This document shows positions 42,646 to 49,896 of a DNA stretch of 64,000 nt, in pieces. The position numbers and the translations under genes are program-made. Source of the stretch: Pseudomonas cavernae. GTDB taxonomy: Bacteria; Pseudomonadota; Gammaproteobacteria; Pseudomonadales; Pseudomonadaceae. The notes beneath the pieces are model-generated. The model ran no database searches, was not told where the DNA came from, and saw only the letters and a list, made by a program, of their open reading frames with translations. Location of the stretch: assembly GCF_003595175.1 (NCBI RefSeq), contig NZ_CP032419.1, positions 2,542,001 through 2,606,000 on the forward strand, in the 5' to 3' direction. Every line of letters starts with the position of its first letter. Position 1 is the stretch's first letter.

Positions 42646-44019
42646 TTAACGGCCGCTCATCCTGAGCAGGGACTGCGGCGAGAAGTAGGTGTCCGGACGG
42701 CGCTCGGCCATCGCGTACTGCTTATCGCCGGCATCACCCAAGGCACAGTTGTAGATCCAGGCCTTGGTACGATGGTCGTGGAAGAAGCCGGTGCAGAAGT
42801 TCACCGTGGCCGGGATGTCCGGTGCCGCAAACGGGGTGGTCAGCGAGGTGCGCCACAGGGTGCCCTCGGCGTCCCAGCCATCGAGGATGGCGGTGCCCCA
42901 GTTGTCTTCGTCGTAGTAGTACTTGCGCTTGGGCACGGCATGGCGACTGCCAGCCTTGAGGGTGGACTCGACCTCCCACACACGGTGTAGTTCCCAGCGC
43001 ATAAACTCCGGTTTGACGTGACGCGTGGCCATAACCGCCTCGTCCTTGTTGGCCAGCAAGGCGTTGTTGTTGTAGGGAATGATCATTTCCTTCTTGCCGA
43101 TCAACTTCCAGTCGTAGCGCTCGGGTGAACCGGTGCCGCCGAAGGTTTCGTCGACGAAGTTGGTGCCGGAGGCCACCGAGTTCGGCGTGTCGAAGTTGAT
43201 GCTCGGGGCTTGGCGCACGCGCCGCTGGCCGGCCAGGTACTGCCACAGGGTGCGCCCCTTCACGTGGTCCAGCACGTTATGCACCATCAGCGCCTCACCG
43301 GCACGGAAGGCTGGCTCGTACGCCAGCTGGATGGCCAGCATGTAGCGGGCATCCGGCATGCTCGCGAACGACTCGCCCTTGTAGTAGTACGGGTACTGAC
43401 CGTAGTCGACTGCGGCGGTGGCGAGGAGGTGCTTGCCATCGGCGGTGGTGGTCCAGACCTTGTACTTGGTGTCGGTGGACTCGCCGCGCCACAGGGTCAG
43501 GTGGTTCCAATGCACTTCAAGACCGCTCTTGGGAACCGGGAAGGGTGCCCCGCCAAAGGCGCCCTTGACGGTCAGACCGTCGTTTTCCAGGGTCGCGCGG
43601 GTGGCATTCTCGAAGGTGTTGTCATATACGGCCTGCGGTGCCGCTGCGGTACGCCGGGTCGGGTAGACATCGATGCGGAAGGTGCTCGGGTTGTCCTTGA
43701 ACAGCTGCTGCACGCCATCGGCCAGCTTATCCCGGTACTGATCCAGGTTGGCCGCGGTGATGGTGTACAGCGGCTTGTCGGCGGCAAAAGGATCGACGTT
43801 GCGCTGGCCCTGCTTGTAGCCGGCGGGAACCGTGGTGAAGCCGCCATCCCAGGCCGGGATGCTGCCGTCGGCATTGCCGGCACGCTCGGCCCCCATGGGC
43901 GTCAGCTCGCTCTTCAGTTTGGCAGCTTCGGCAGGGGAAACCGCAGCCTGGGCGGAGGCGATGCTCAGCGCCAGAAGCGAGGCGCAGAGAGCGAGATGTC
44001 GAATCTTAATGTTATGCAT
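42646..44019 (-). CDS. DUF1329-family outer-membrane-associated protein
   Basis: A 457-residue DUF1329 protein with signal peptide (MHNIKIRHLALCASLLALSI) and the family segments GYKQGQRNVDPFAADKPLYT, YPTRRTAAAPQ and the TFGGTGSPERYDWKLIGKKE region. GGAGCAGCTC precedes the ATG at 44019; the frame to 44130 lies within the DUF1302 gene. DUF1329 and DUF1302 genes form a fixed pair in hydrophobic-compound clusters and are thought to act at the outer membrane. Confidence 0.9.
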   Translation of the reverse strand: MHNIKIRHLALCASLLALSIASAQAAVSPAEAAKLKSELTPMGAERAGNADGSIPAWDGGFTTVPAGYKQGQRNVDPFAADKPLYTITAANLDQYRDKLADGVQQLFKDNPSTFRIDVYPTRRTAAAPQAVYDNTFENATRATLENDGLTVKGAFGGAPFPVPKSGLEVHWNHLTLWRGESTDTKYKVWTTTADGKHLLATAAVDYGQYPYYYKGESFASMPDARYMLAIQLAYEPAFRAGEALMVHNVLDHVKGRTLWQYLAGQRRVRQAPSINFDTPNSVASGTNFVDETFGGTGSPERYDWKLIGKKEMIIPYNNNALLANKDEAVMATRHVKPEFMRWELHRVWEVESTLKAGSRHAVPKRKYYYDEDNWGTAILDGWDAEGTLWRTSLTTPFAAPDIPATVNFCTGFFHDHRTKAWIYNCALGDAGDKQYAMAERRPDTYFSPQSLLRMSGR

Positions 44020-44029
44020 GAGCTGCTCC

Positions 44030-45727
44030 TCAGAACGTGTAGGACGCATTGAGCGAAAGGAAGTCGCGGTCGGAGTTGGTCTGCTCGAAGGTCTTGATGC
44101 CGCCGATGCTGGTAGGCGCGGACGGACCATAGAAGCCGTTGTAACTCAGGGCCACGGTGACTACTTTCACGAAGTCGAAGGACAGACCAATGTTGTAGTT
44201 GCCGCCCTTGTCTTGGCTGAAACCGCCGACCGCCGAGGAACGCCCATCGATGCCGTAGCCGAAGCCCATGGGTACGTTGAGGTCCACGCCGTCGAACACT
44301 TGGAAGTAGGTCGGGGTGAACACCACGCGCATGGCGGTTGCATCACGGGTGCTGTTCGGATCGAGGTTCTGCGGGTTCTTGTCCACCGACAGGGTGCGGT
44401 TCCAGGCCACCTCGCCGAGCAGTGCAGCGCTGTCCCACAAGGCATTGCCCGGCATGACCCGAATCATGTTGATTTGCGCGTGAGCGGTCTTGCCGATGGC
44501 ATACAGCGCTTCGTCGTTGTTGTCGGCCACAGGCACCGGGGCAACCGCACTGAGGTCAGCGACTGTCAGGCTGACCAGCGGTGCATTGCGCCGGATCGAG
44601 GCCTCGAAGGCCACGTTGGCATCACCGACGCCCTTGTTGACACTGAAGCCGTAGGCCTCTATGTCCTCCGGGAACACCAGCATGTATTCGCCGATTTTGT
44701 CAGCCGGTGTGCCAGGACCAACTCCCGCACCGGGGCGTACTTGCACCTGGAAGTTCTTGTCGTGGTAGCGGATGGCGTACAGGCCGAATTCGGTACCGAT
44801 GTCTTCGGCGCGGTAGCGCAGCTGTGCGCCGAACTGGCCGGAGTCACGCGCCTCGATATCGTCGGCACGGTAGAAGGAAGCGACAGGACCAACATTCGGT
44901 ACAGCGGCAACTATGATGCGCTCGCCACCGCCATCGAGCAGATCCGCCGGGCTGAAATAGCTGCCAGCCGCCGGAATGCGGGTGCGTTCCCACTCGAACT
45001 GATAGTAGCCACCGACCGACAGGGCCGGGGTCAGCTGCAACTCGGTGGAGAACTGCTCGACTGGCAGGGCCAGCTCCTTGAACTGCGAGTTGGGTACCGA
45101 CAGAGCCTGGATGGCGTTGATCGGCTGCATGCCGCCGGCAATGCCGTTGTTGCCGAAGAACAGACTTTCGCCGTACAGCAACGAGTGTTGGCCCAGCCGC
45201 GCCACGCCCCAGCGATCGCCGCCCAGGCTGAAATCGCTGTAGACAAAGGCGTCACGGATTTCCGCGTCGCGGCCATGCAGGTCGCGGGTCTCGTCGGTGA
45301 ACTCGTCATGGTCGACCGACACCGAGTTCGCCGTGAATGGCGAGTCGTTATCGTTCTTCTTGTTGTAGATATCGTCATACCAGGCGGCCGCACTGACGCG
45401 CGCACCAGTACCCTTGTAGTCGACGTCGAACTCGGAGAACAGATCGACACGGTTGTTGATCATCGAACCCTTGTCGAAGTTGCGGTCCCCGTCATCCAGC
45501 GTAGGGTCTGCAATCTGCTTATCATGCTGATCCTTCACCCGCCAGGCACCGGTGTACTTGACGTTGGTATCGAGACGAATCTTCAGATCGTCGCTACCAG
45601 TATCGAACTGAAAGGCCTGCACGGGCAGTACCGAGCAAGCCAACAGCGCGGCGCTGAGGGTGGAAAGGCGAAAGGTCTTTTCAAACGCACGAACCGGGCG
45701 CAATGCCTGCTGGTTAAGTGTGGCCAT
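44030..45727 (-). CDS. DUF1302-family outer-membrane beta-barrel protein
   Basis: A 565-residue protein with signal peptide (near LSAALLACSVLPVQAFQFDT) and a beta-barrel pattern of alternating hydrophobic strands ending SLNASYTF with a terminal aromatic, typical of outer-membrane insertion. DUF1302 proteins are porin-like and accompany DUF1329 proteins in degradative clusters, probably for passage of the hydrophobic substrate. It starts 111 bases after the monooxygenase gene, past a hairpin. Confidence 0.88.
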   Translation of the reverse strand: MATLNQQALRPVRAFEKTFRLSTLSAALLACSVLPVQAFQFDTGSDDLKIRLDTNVKYTGAWRVKDQHDKQIADPTLDDGDRNFDKGSMINNRVDLFSEFDVDYKGTGARVSAAAWYDDIYNKKNDNDSPFTANSVSVDHDEFTDETRDLHGRDAEIRDAFVYSDFSLGGDRWGVARLGQHSLLYGESLFFGNNGIAGGMQPINAIQALSVPNSQFKELALPVEQFSTELQLTPALSVGGYYQFEWERTRIPAAGSYFSPADLLDGGGERIIVAAVPNVGPVASFYRADDIEARDSGQFGAQLRYRAEDIGTEFGLYAIRYHDKNFQVQVRPGAGVGPGTPADKIGEYMLVFPEDIEAYGFSVNKGVGDANVAFEASIRRNAPLVSLTVADLSAVAPVPVADNNDEALYAIGKTAHAQINMIRVMPGNALWDSAALLGEVAWNRTLSVDKNPQNLDPNSTRDATAMRVVFTPTYFQVFDGVDLNVPMGFGYGIDGRSSAVGGFSQDKGGNYNIGLSFDFVKVVTVALSYNGFYGPSAPTSIGGIKTFEQTNSDRDFLSLNASYTF

Positions 45728-45774
45728 CTAGCACCTCATAGGGACGGTATCCCGTCTTTTGTTTTTATTTAAAG

Positions 45775-45801
45775 CGCTGCCGGAGCCTGGCACCGGCAGC
45801 G
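45775..45801 (-). terminator. Hairpin after the monooxygenase gene (weak terminator)
   Basis: Arms CGCTGCCGG (45775-45783) and CCGGCAGCG (45793-45801) form a nine-pair stem; on the minus strand it is followed by CTTTAAATAAAAAC, which is only a poor U-tract. It may partly attenuate transcription into the DUF1302 gene. Confidence 0.4.
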
Positions 45802-45838
45802 GGTGTTACAGCGAGAATCGGGGTTCTGTTAGCGCAAG

Positions 45839-47056
45839 TCAGTCGTTGATGCTCACCGCACTGAGGCCAAAGATCATCGGCGGCAGGGTCTGGCCCAGCA
45901 GGTAGGCGCCGAGCATGCCGGCGGTGTCGTCAGCGTTCTGGGTGATGTGGTTGGAGGCGGCAATCACGTCGCGCATGATTCGTTGCAGCGGGTTGTTCAG
46001 GTAGATACCACGCGCCGAGGTGGCCTTGAACAAAAGCATCACGGCCTCTTCGCAATCGCGGCCGACCCGGGCGATATCGAGCATGTGGTGGACGCGGTCG
46101 TAGGTCGGTACCAGCTCGCGGCGGGCCACGGTGTCGCTGGTGTCAGCCATCATCTGCAGCAGCCGAGCGCGGGCCGAACGCACACGAACCACGGCATTGC
46201 CCAGCCGATCCTTGACGTAGGGACTGAGCGCCGCCCCACCACCATCAGTGGTGTTGGTGCGCACACTCATCTGGCGGATGTACTCGTCGATACCCCCTTG
46301 GGCCATGCCGACGATCAGCGCGGACACCGCACCAAAGAAGATCTGGTTGAACGGGAAAAGGTAGTGGGTGCCGCGATCGCTGTTTTCGTAGCGGATCAGG
46401 CTATGTACCCGGTGGTAGGGAACAAAGGTTTCCTTGACCACCAAGCTCTTGCTGCCGGTACCGGCCAAACCGAAGGTGTGCCAGTCGTCTTCGATTTCCC
46501 AGGCCGAGCTGGGCACCAGCATCGACAAGCGGTCGATGACATTGCCGTTGGCATCGCGGCGCAGACCGCCGAGGAACCCCCACTTGCCATGATCGCAGCC
46601 GCTGGACGTCTTCCAGGTACCGCTGATCATGTAACCGCCTTCAACCTCGACCACCTTGCCGAACGGCGGATAGGACGAGGCGATAATGACCGCATCATCT
46701 TCACCCCAGACATCCTCGCAGGCCTGAGCGCTGAGCGTGCCGAACTCCCACTGATGGACGCCCAGGATCATCATGTTCCAGGCGCTGCTGCAGCAACCGC
46801 GGCCGAGCTCCATCAGCACCTTGTAGAACACCGCCGGGTTCATTTCCCAGCCACCGTAGGCGGCCGGTTGCAAAATCTTGAAGAAGCCGGCATCGACGAA
46901 TGCCTGGATGGTTTCCTTGGAGACCATACGGTTCTTTTCCACCGACTCCGCCTTGTCCATCAGCATCGGAATCAGATCGCGTGCCCGCTGAATCAGCTCG
47001 GCCTCACTGGGAACAGGGCTAGCCGTCGAGGTGCTTTTCTTAAGTACATTCGTCAT
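45839..47056 (-). CDS. Two-component flavin-dependent monooxygenase, oxygenase subunit (HsaA/C2-HpaH type)
   Basis: A 405-residue acyl-CoA-dehydrogenase-fold (group D) monooxygenase: ELIQRARDLIPMLMDKAESV, FKILQPAAYGGWEMNP, ISGTWKTSSGCDHGKWGFLG and the C-terminal HITQNADDTAGML. It uses FMNH2 from a separate reductase to hydroxylate a phenol to a catechol, as do HsaA of cholesterol catabolism and HpaH C2. Start 47056 (MTNVLKKS) is spaced best from AGAGAG; ATG 47062 is the alternative. The long frame upstream overlaps the reductase gene and is a shadow. Confidence 0.9.
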   Translation of the reverse strand: MTNVLKKSTSTASPVPSEAELIQRARDLIPMLMDKAESVEKNRMVSKETIQAFVDAGFFKILQPAAYGGWEMNPAVFYKVLMELGRGCCSSAWNMMILGVHQWEFGTLSAQACEDVWGEDDAVIIASSYPPFGKVVEVEGGYMISGTWKTSSGCDHGKWGFLGGLRRDANGNVIDRLSMLVPSSAWEIEDDWHTFGLAGTGSKSLVVKETFVPYHRVHSLIRYENSDRGTHYLFPFNQIFFGAVSALIVGMAQGGIDEYIRQMSVRTNTTDGGGAALSPYVKDRLGNAVVRVRSARARLLQMMADTSDTVARRELVPTYDRVHHMLDIARVGRDCEEAVMLLFKATSARGIYLNNPLQRIMRDVIAASNHITQNADDTAGMLGAYLLGQTLPPMIFGLSAVSIND

Positions 47057-47097
47057 CTTCATCTCTCTCTTTATTGTTTTCAGCGGGCAGCCAGCAC

Positions 47098-47631
47098 TCA
47101 GCCGAGAGCCGCGAAATTTCCGTTGAAGTACATCAGGGGGGATTCCTGATTCATCCGCCCGGCCAAACCGATGACCTCGCAGAGAAACATGTCGTGGGTG
47201 CTGGCCGGAATGACCTCGACCACCTTGCACTCGAAGCTGACCAGTGCATCCTGCAGCACCGGCACACCGCTCAACCCGTCCGCCCACAGCCCGTCGGCGA
47301 AACGCTCCTCGCCGACCACGCCCTCGACCATGCCGGCAAACCGTTTGGCGATGGTTTCCTGTTGCTGCCCGAGCACATTGACACTCAGGTTGCGGCTGCC
47401 ACTGATAACCCTGTGTGCATAGACATTGCGGTTGACGCACACCAGCAGCTGTGGCGGATCGGCGGTGATCGAACAGACCGCCGTCGCGGTCAGGCCCGCG
47501 CGCTTGCTGCCGTCGGCGCTGGCAATCACCACACAGGCACCGGCCAGGTTGCGCATCGCCTGGCAAAAGTCCGGCGTAGGCACCGGCCCGATAGATTCCG
47601 CCTGGCGCATGGCCATGACTTGAGCACTCAT
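47098..47631 (-). CDS. Flavin reductase, partner of the monooxygenase (HsaB type)
   Basis: A 177-residue flavin-reductase-domain protein (DFCQAMRNLAGACVVIASAD, GLTATAVCSITADPPQLLVC, VNRNVYAHRVI). The ATG at 47631 overlaps the stop of the upstream hydrolase gene (TAATG), which fixes the start. It reduces FMN or FAD with NADH for the oxygenase encoded next. Its small single-domain form differs from the MarR-fused reductase at 30922, so the region has two reductases for what looks like one oxygenase. Confidence 0.9.
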   Translation of the reverse strand: MSAQVMAMRQAESIGPVPTPDFCQAMRNLAGACVVIASADGSKRAGLTATAVCSITADPPQLLVCVNRNVYAHRVISGSRNLSVNVLGQQQETIAKRFAGMVEGVVGEERFADGLWADGLSGVPVLQDALVSFECKVVEVIPASTHDMFLCEVIGLAGRMNQESPLMYFNGNFAALG

Positions 47632-48512
47632 TACGCCACCCTCCCGCTGGACAGGAAATTCAGCACGACCTGGTTGAACTCTTCGGGCGACTCGTACTGC
47701 GGCCAATGCCCCGCCAGTTTCTTCATCACATACAGCTGGCCCTTGGGCAGGCGCGGCAGCGCCAACTCGGCAGCGGCCACGTCGTGAATGGGGTTATGGC
47801 TGGTCCACAGCAGCAGCGATTCGCACTGCACCTTTTCCAGTTCGATCATGTCGGGCGTGCCGCCCTCGTTGACCTTGCGCAGGCGCGAGTAGACCAGAGG
47901 CGCGCTGGCCTGGAAGTCCTCGCGGCTGTAAATCGCTAGGCGCGAGTTGACCAACTCCTCGCTTAGCAGATCCCAGTTGCCCTCGTAGAGCAGCCACTGC
48001 ATGCGCGCCAGCACGCTGTCGAAGCTGGGCTTCTGCCCGGAACTCTTGGCCGACAGTTCGGCCAGGTTTTTCAGGTCCTGACGGCCCTGTTCGCTGACGA
48101 TCGGAATGCCGCCGGTGGTGTTGAACACGGCACGCATCACCCGCTGCGGATAGCGCACGGCAAAACCACCGGTCACCACGCCACCGAGCGATTCGCCCGA
48201 GATGTGCGCCTTGTCGATGCCCATCACGTCGAGCAGTTCACGCAACTGCTCGACGTAATCGCTGATCGAATACTCGATATCCAGCTTCTTGGCCGACAGG
48301 CCGTGACCGACGTAATCGAAGGCAATCACATGGTAGTGCTCGCCGAGCGCCACCACGTTCTTGGCATAGGCTTCCAGATGACCACCAATGCCGTGCATCA
48401 GGATCAGTGCCTCAGGCTTGCCGTGGCCAGCCTCGGCAATACGAGTGCGACCATAGGTGGGCAGATCGACGTAACGGATCTCGGCCCCGAGAAAATCCAA
48501 CCAGATACTCAT
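47631..48512 (-). CDS. Meta-cleavage-product C-C hydrolase, second type
   Basis: A 293-residue alpha/beta hydrolase: LMHGIGGHLEAYAKNV, nucleophile GESLGG, and the closing LAGHWPQYESPEEF with the catalytic His. In the acid region it reads LWTSHNPIHDVAAAELALP, less standard than in the copy at 34860. It is encoded directly after the extradiol dioxygenase gene, so it is the best candidate for the first C-C hydrolysis. Start 48512 (MSIWLDFLGAEIRYVDLPTY) was chosen by family and GGAG. Confidence 0.87.
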   Translation of the reverse strand: MSIWLDFLGAEIRYVDLPTYGRTRIAEAGHGKPEALILMHGIGGHLEAYAKNVVALGEHYHVIAFDYVGHGLSAKKLDIEYSISDYVEQLRELLDVMGIDKAHISGESLGGVVTGGFAVRYPQRVMRAVFNTTGGIPIVSEQGRQDLKNLAELSAKSSGQKPSFDSVLARMQWLLYEGNWDLLSEELVNSRLAIYSREDFQASAPLVYSRLRKVNEGGTPDMIELEKVQCESLLLWTSHNPIHDVAAAELALPRLPKGQLYVMKKLAGHWPQYESPEEFNQVVLNFLSSGRVA

Positions 48513-48541
48513 GACGTTATGTCTCCAAGTCGGGCAAACGC

Positions 48542-49468
48542 TCAGGAGAGCGGATGCTCCTCGGTTTCCTGGATCACGATCGGGTTGCGCTTGTGGCCCC
48601 AATCACTCATCTGCTGGTAGGTCTTCACTTCCCAGCTGTTCTCATCGATCACCACACCGCCCCAGCCAAACTCGTAGTTGAAGCCCGAGGGGGTCTGCGC
48701 ATAGAAGGAGAACGTCTTGTCGTTCGGGTGATGGCCCAGCTCCAGCACGATGTTCAGGCCGGCGGCCTTGGCCCGGTCATAGGCCAGGCCGACGTCGTCC
48801 ATGTCCTCGACCTGCACCATGAAGTGGTTGAGCACCTTGGGGGTCGGCGCCTGGGCGGTGGCGATGGAATGGTGACGGCCGGTCTTGGTGTGAAAGAAGG
48901 TCGCCTCGACCAGCATGCCCGGCTGCACTTCCTGGCGGATGTAGTCGCTGACGCGCAGCTTCAGCACGTCCTTGTAGAAGGCGACGGTTTCCGGGCCGTT
49001 GTCGCGGTTGGCGAACGGCAGGATATGACCGACGCCCAGATCACCGGTGACGAAGCGACCCTTGAGCACCTTGGAGCGGAACTGATCCTTGAGATTGGCG
49101 ACGCCATGCCCGAAGAAGAATTCATGGGCATAGCCATTCGGGTCCTGGCAGGTATAGGCCTTTTCCACGTGACGGCGACGCGCCAGCTCGGGGCTCAGTT
49201 GGGTCAGTTCGACCCCCTTGGCCTTGAGCTCGGCGACGTAAGACTCCAGCTCTGGTTCGCTGGTGAACTCCCAGCCCGCCACAATCAGGTCGTCGCACGG
49301 ATTCAGTTCAAGGAAGAAACGCTGGCAATATTCGTCCATACGCAAGGACATGCTGGTTTCGTCGCGCTGGGCGATCTGCATGCCCATGACGTCCGTTGCA
49401 AAGACTTGCCACTTGTCCAGGTCGCTGACGCCAAAACCGACGTAACCCAGAGATGAAATCTCGGCCAC
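48542..49468 (-). CDS. Type I extradiol (2,3-dihydroxybiphenyl-type) dioxygenase
   Basis: A 308-residue two-domain VOC extradiol dioxygenase (SSLGYVGFGVSDLDKWQVFA; GLGVGHI-type GDLGVGHILPFANRD with the first iron His; LNHFMVQVEDMDDVGLAYDR with the second; FSFYAQTPSGFNYEFGWGG with the iron Glu). The GTG at 49468 is the start: AGGAGG stands seven bases before it. The open frame up to 49564 begins upstream of the expected transcription start of the sigma-54 promoter, so it cannot be translated in full. It cleaves a catechol ring next to the hydroxyls, as BphC, TesB and HsaC do. Confidence 0.92.
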   Translation of the reverse strand: MAEISSLGYVGFGVSDLDKWQVFATDVMGMQIAQRDETSMSLRMDEYCQRFFLELNPCDDLIVAGWEFTSEPELESYVAELKAKGVELTQLSPELARRRHVEKAYTCQDPNGYAHEFFFGHGVANLKDQFRSKVLKGRFVTGDLGVGHILPFANRDNGPETVAFYKDVLKLRVSDYIRQEVQPGMLVEATFFHTKTGRHHSIATAQAPTPKVLNHFMVQVEDMDDVGLAYDRAKAAGLNIVLELGHHPNDKTFSFYAQTPSGFNYEFGWGGVVIDENSWEVKTYQQMSDWGHKRNPIVIQETEEHPLS

Positions 49469-49571
49469 TGCCTTACCTCCTGATTGTTGTTGTTTCCCCA
49501 GCCGAGCGGCAGGCTCGGGCAGGGTGAAAACACCGACCCGATAAGGGGGTGTTTTGTCTGACAAGGAGTAG

Positions 49572-49586
49572 GCAACGACTGTGCCA
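49572..49586 (-). promoter_or_regulatory. Sigma-54 (-24/-12) promoter of the meta-cleavage operon
   Basis: On the minus strand TGGCAC, five bases, TTGC, with the GG and GC elements ten bases apart, matches the sigma-54 consensus. The expected transcript starts near 49560, about 92 bases before the GTG of the extradiol gene. It faces the operon, and an activator gene of the right class is divergent beside it. Confidence 0.85.
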
Positions 49587-49613
49587 GCAATGCCGGATCG
49601 CTTAATTAAGTTT

Positions 49614-49646
49614 TTAATTCAATATAAACAATGAGTTATGAATTAA
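49614..49646. promoter_or_regulatory. AT-rich inverted repeat in the control region
   Basis: TTAATTCA at 49614-49621 and TGAATTAA at 49639-49646 with 17 bases between. It lies between the promoter and the main palindrome and could be a bending or IHF-type site that loops the activator to the promoter. Weak evidence. Confidence 0.35.
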
Positions 49647-49694
49647 CCGAGGACCATTAACCAAGCCGATGCTTGGGCTGAGCAGAACGGCAAG

Positions 49695-49728
49695 TTCATC
49701 AAATTCGAATAGCTGCGAATTTGATGAA
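49695..49728. promoter_or_regulatory. Probable upstream activating sequence (UAS) of the XylR/DmpR-type activator
   Basis: A palindrome with 13-base perfect arms: TTCATCAAATTCG (49695-49707), eight-base spacer, CGAATTTGATGAA (49716-49728). Its centre is about 150 bases upstream of the expected sigma-54 transcript start, the usual enhancer position. Its TTGATnAA-like core resembles operators of XylR/DmpR relatives. Confidence 0.7.
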
Positions 49729-49734
49729 TTAAAA

Positions 49735-49751
49735 GTCATAACATTTATGAC
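49735..49751. promoter_or_regulatory. Short inverted repeat GTCATAA-CAT-TTATGAC
   Basis: Perfect seven-base arms with a three-base spacer, just next to the main palindrome on the activator side. It may be a second binding site or affect expression of the activator gene itself; nothing else supports it. Confidence 0.4.
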
Positions 49752-49896
49752 CTACCGGTCATTCTGGTCGGCATAGCGCCGACTCAACGGTCGAGCCCTG
49801 CTATCATGGCGGTCAATTTCAACCCGCCACGCTCCCGCCGAAACGGGTAAGGCAGCGCCGCAACTCCACTGAAAAATCTAAAACCTGGAGACCACG

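Noticed and set aside
45743..45771. GACGG-TATC-CCGTC hairpin followed by T-rich bases on the plus strand
   Set aside because: Only a five-pair stem, and no plus-strand gene ends here.
43832..45772. 646-codon plus-strand open frame over the DUF1302/DUF1329 genes
   Set aside because: Antisense shadow of two well-supported genes; composition is typical of GC-rich shadows.
45947..47149. 400-codon plus-strand open frame over the monooxygenase gene
   Set aside because: Shadow; the opposite strand encodes a clear HsaA-type protein.
49469..49564. Upstream extension of the extradiol dioxygenase
   Set aside because: It lies before or at the start of the sigma-54 transcript and lacks a ribosome-binding site, while AGGAGG precedes GTG 49468.
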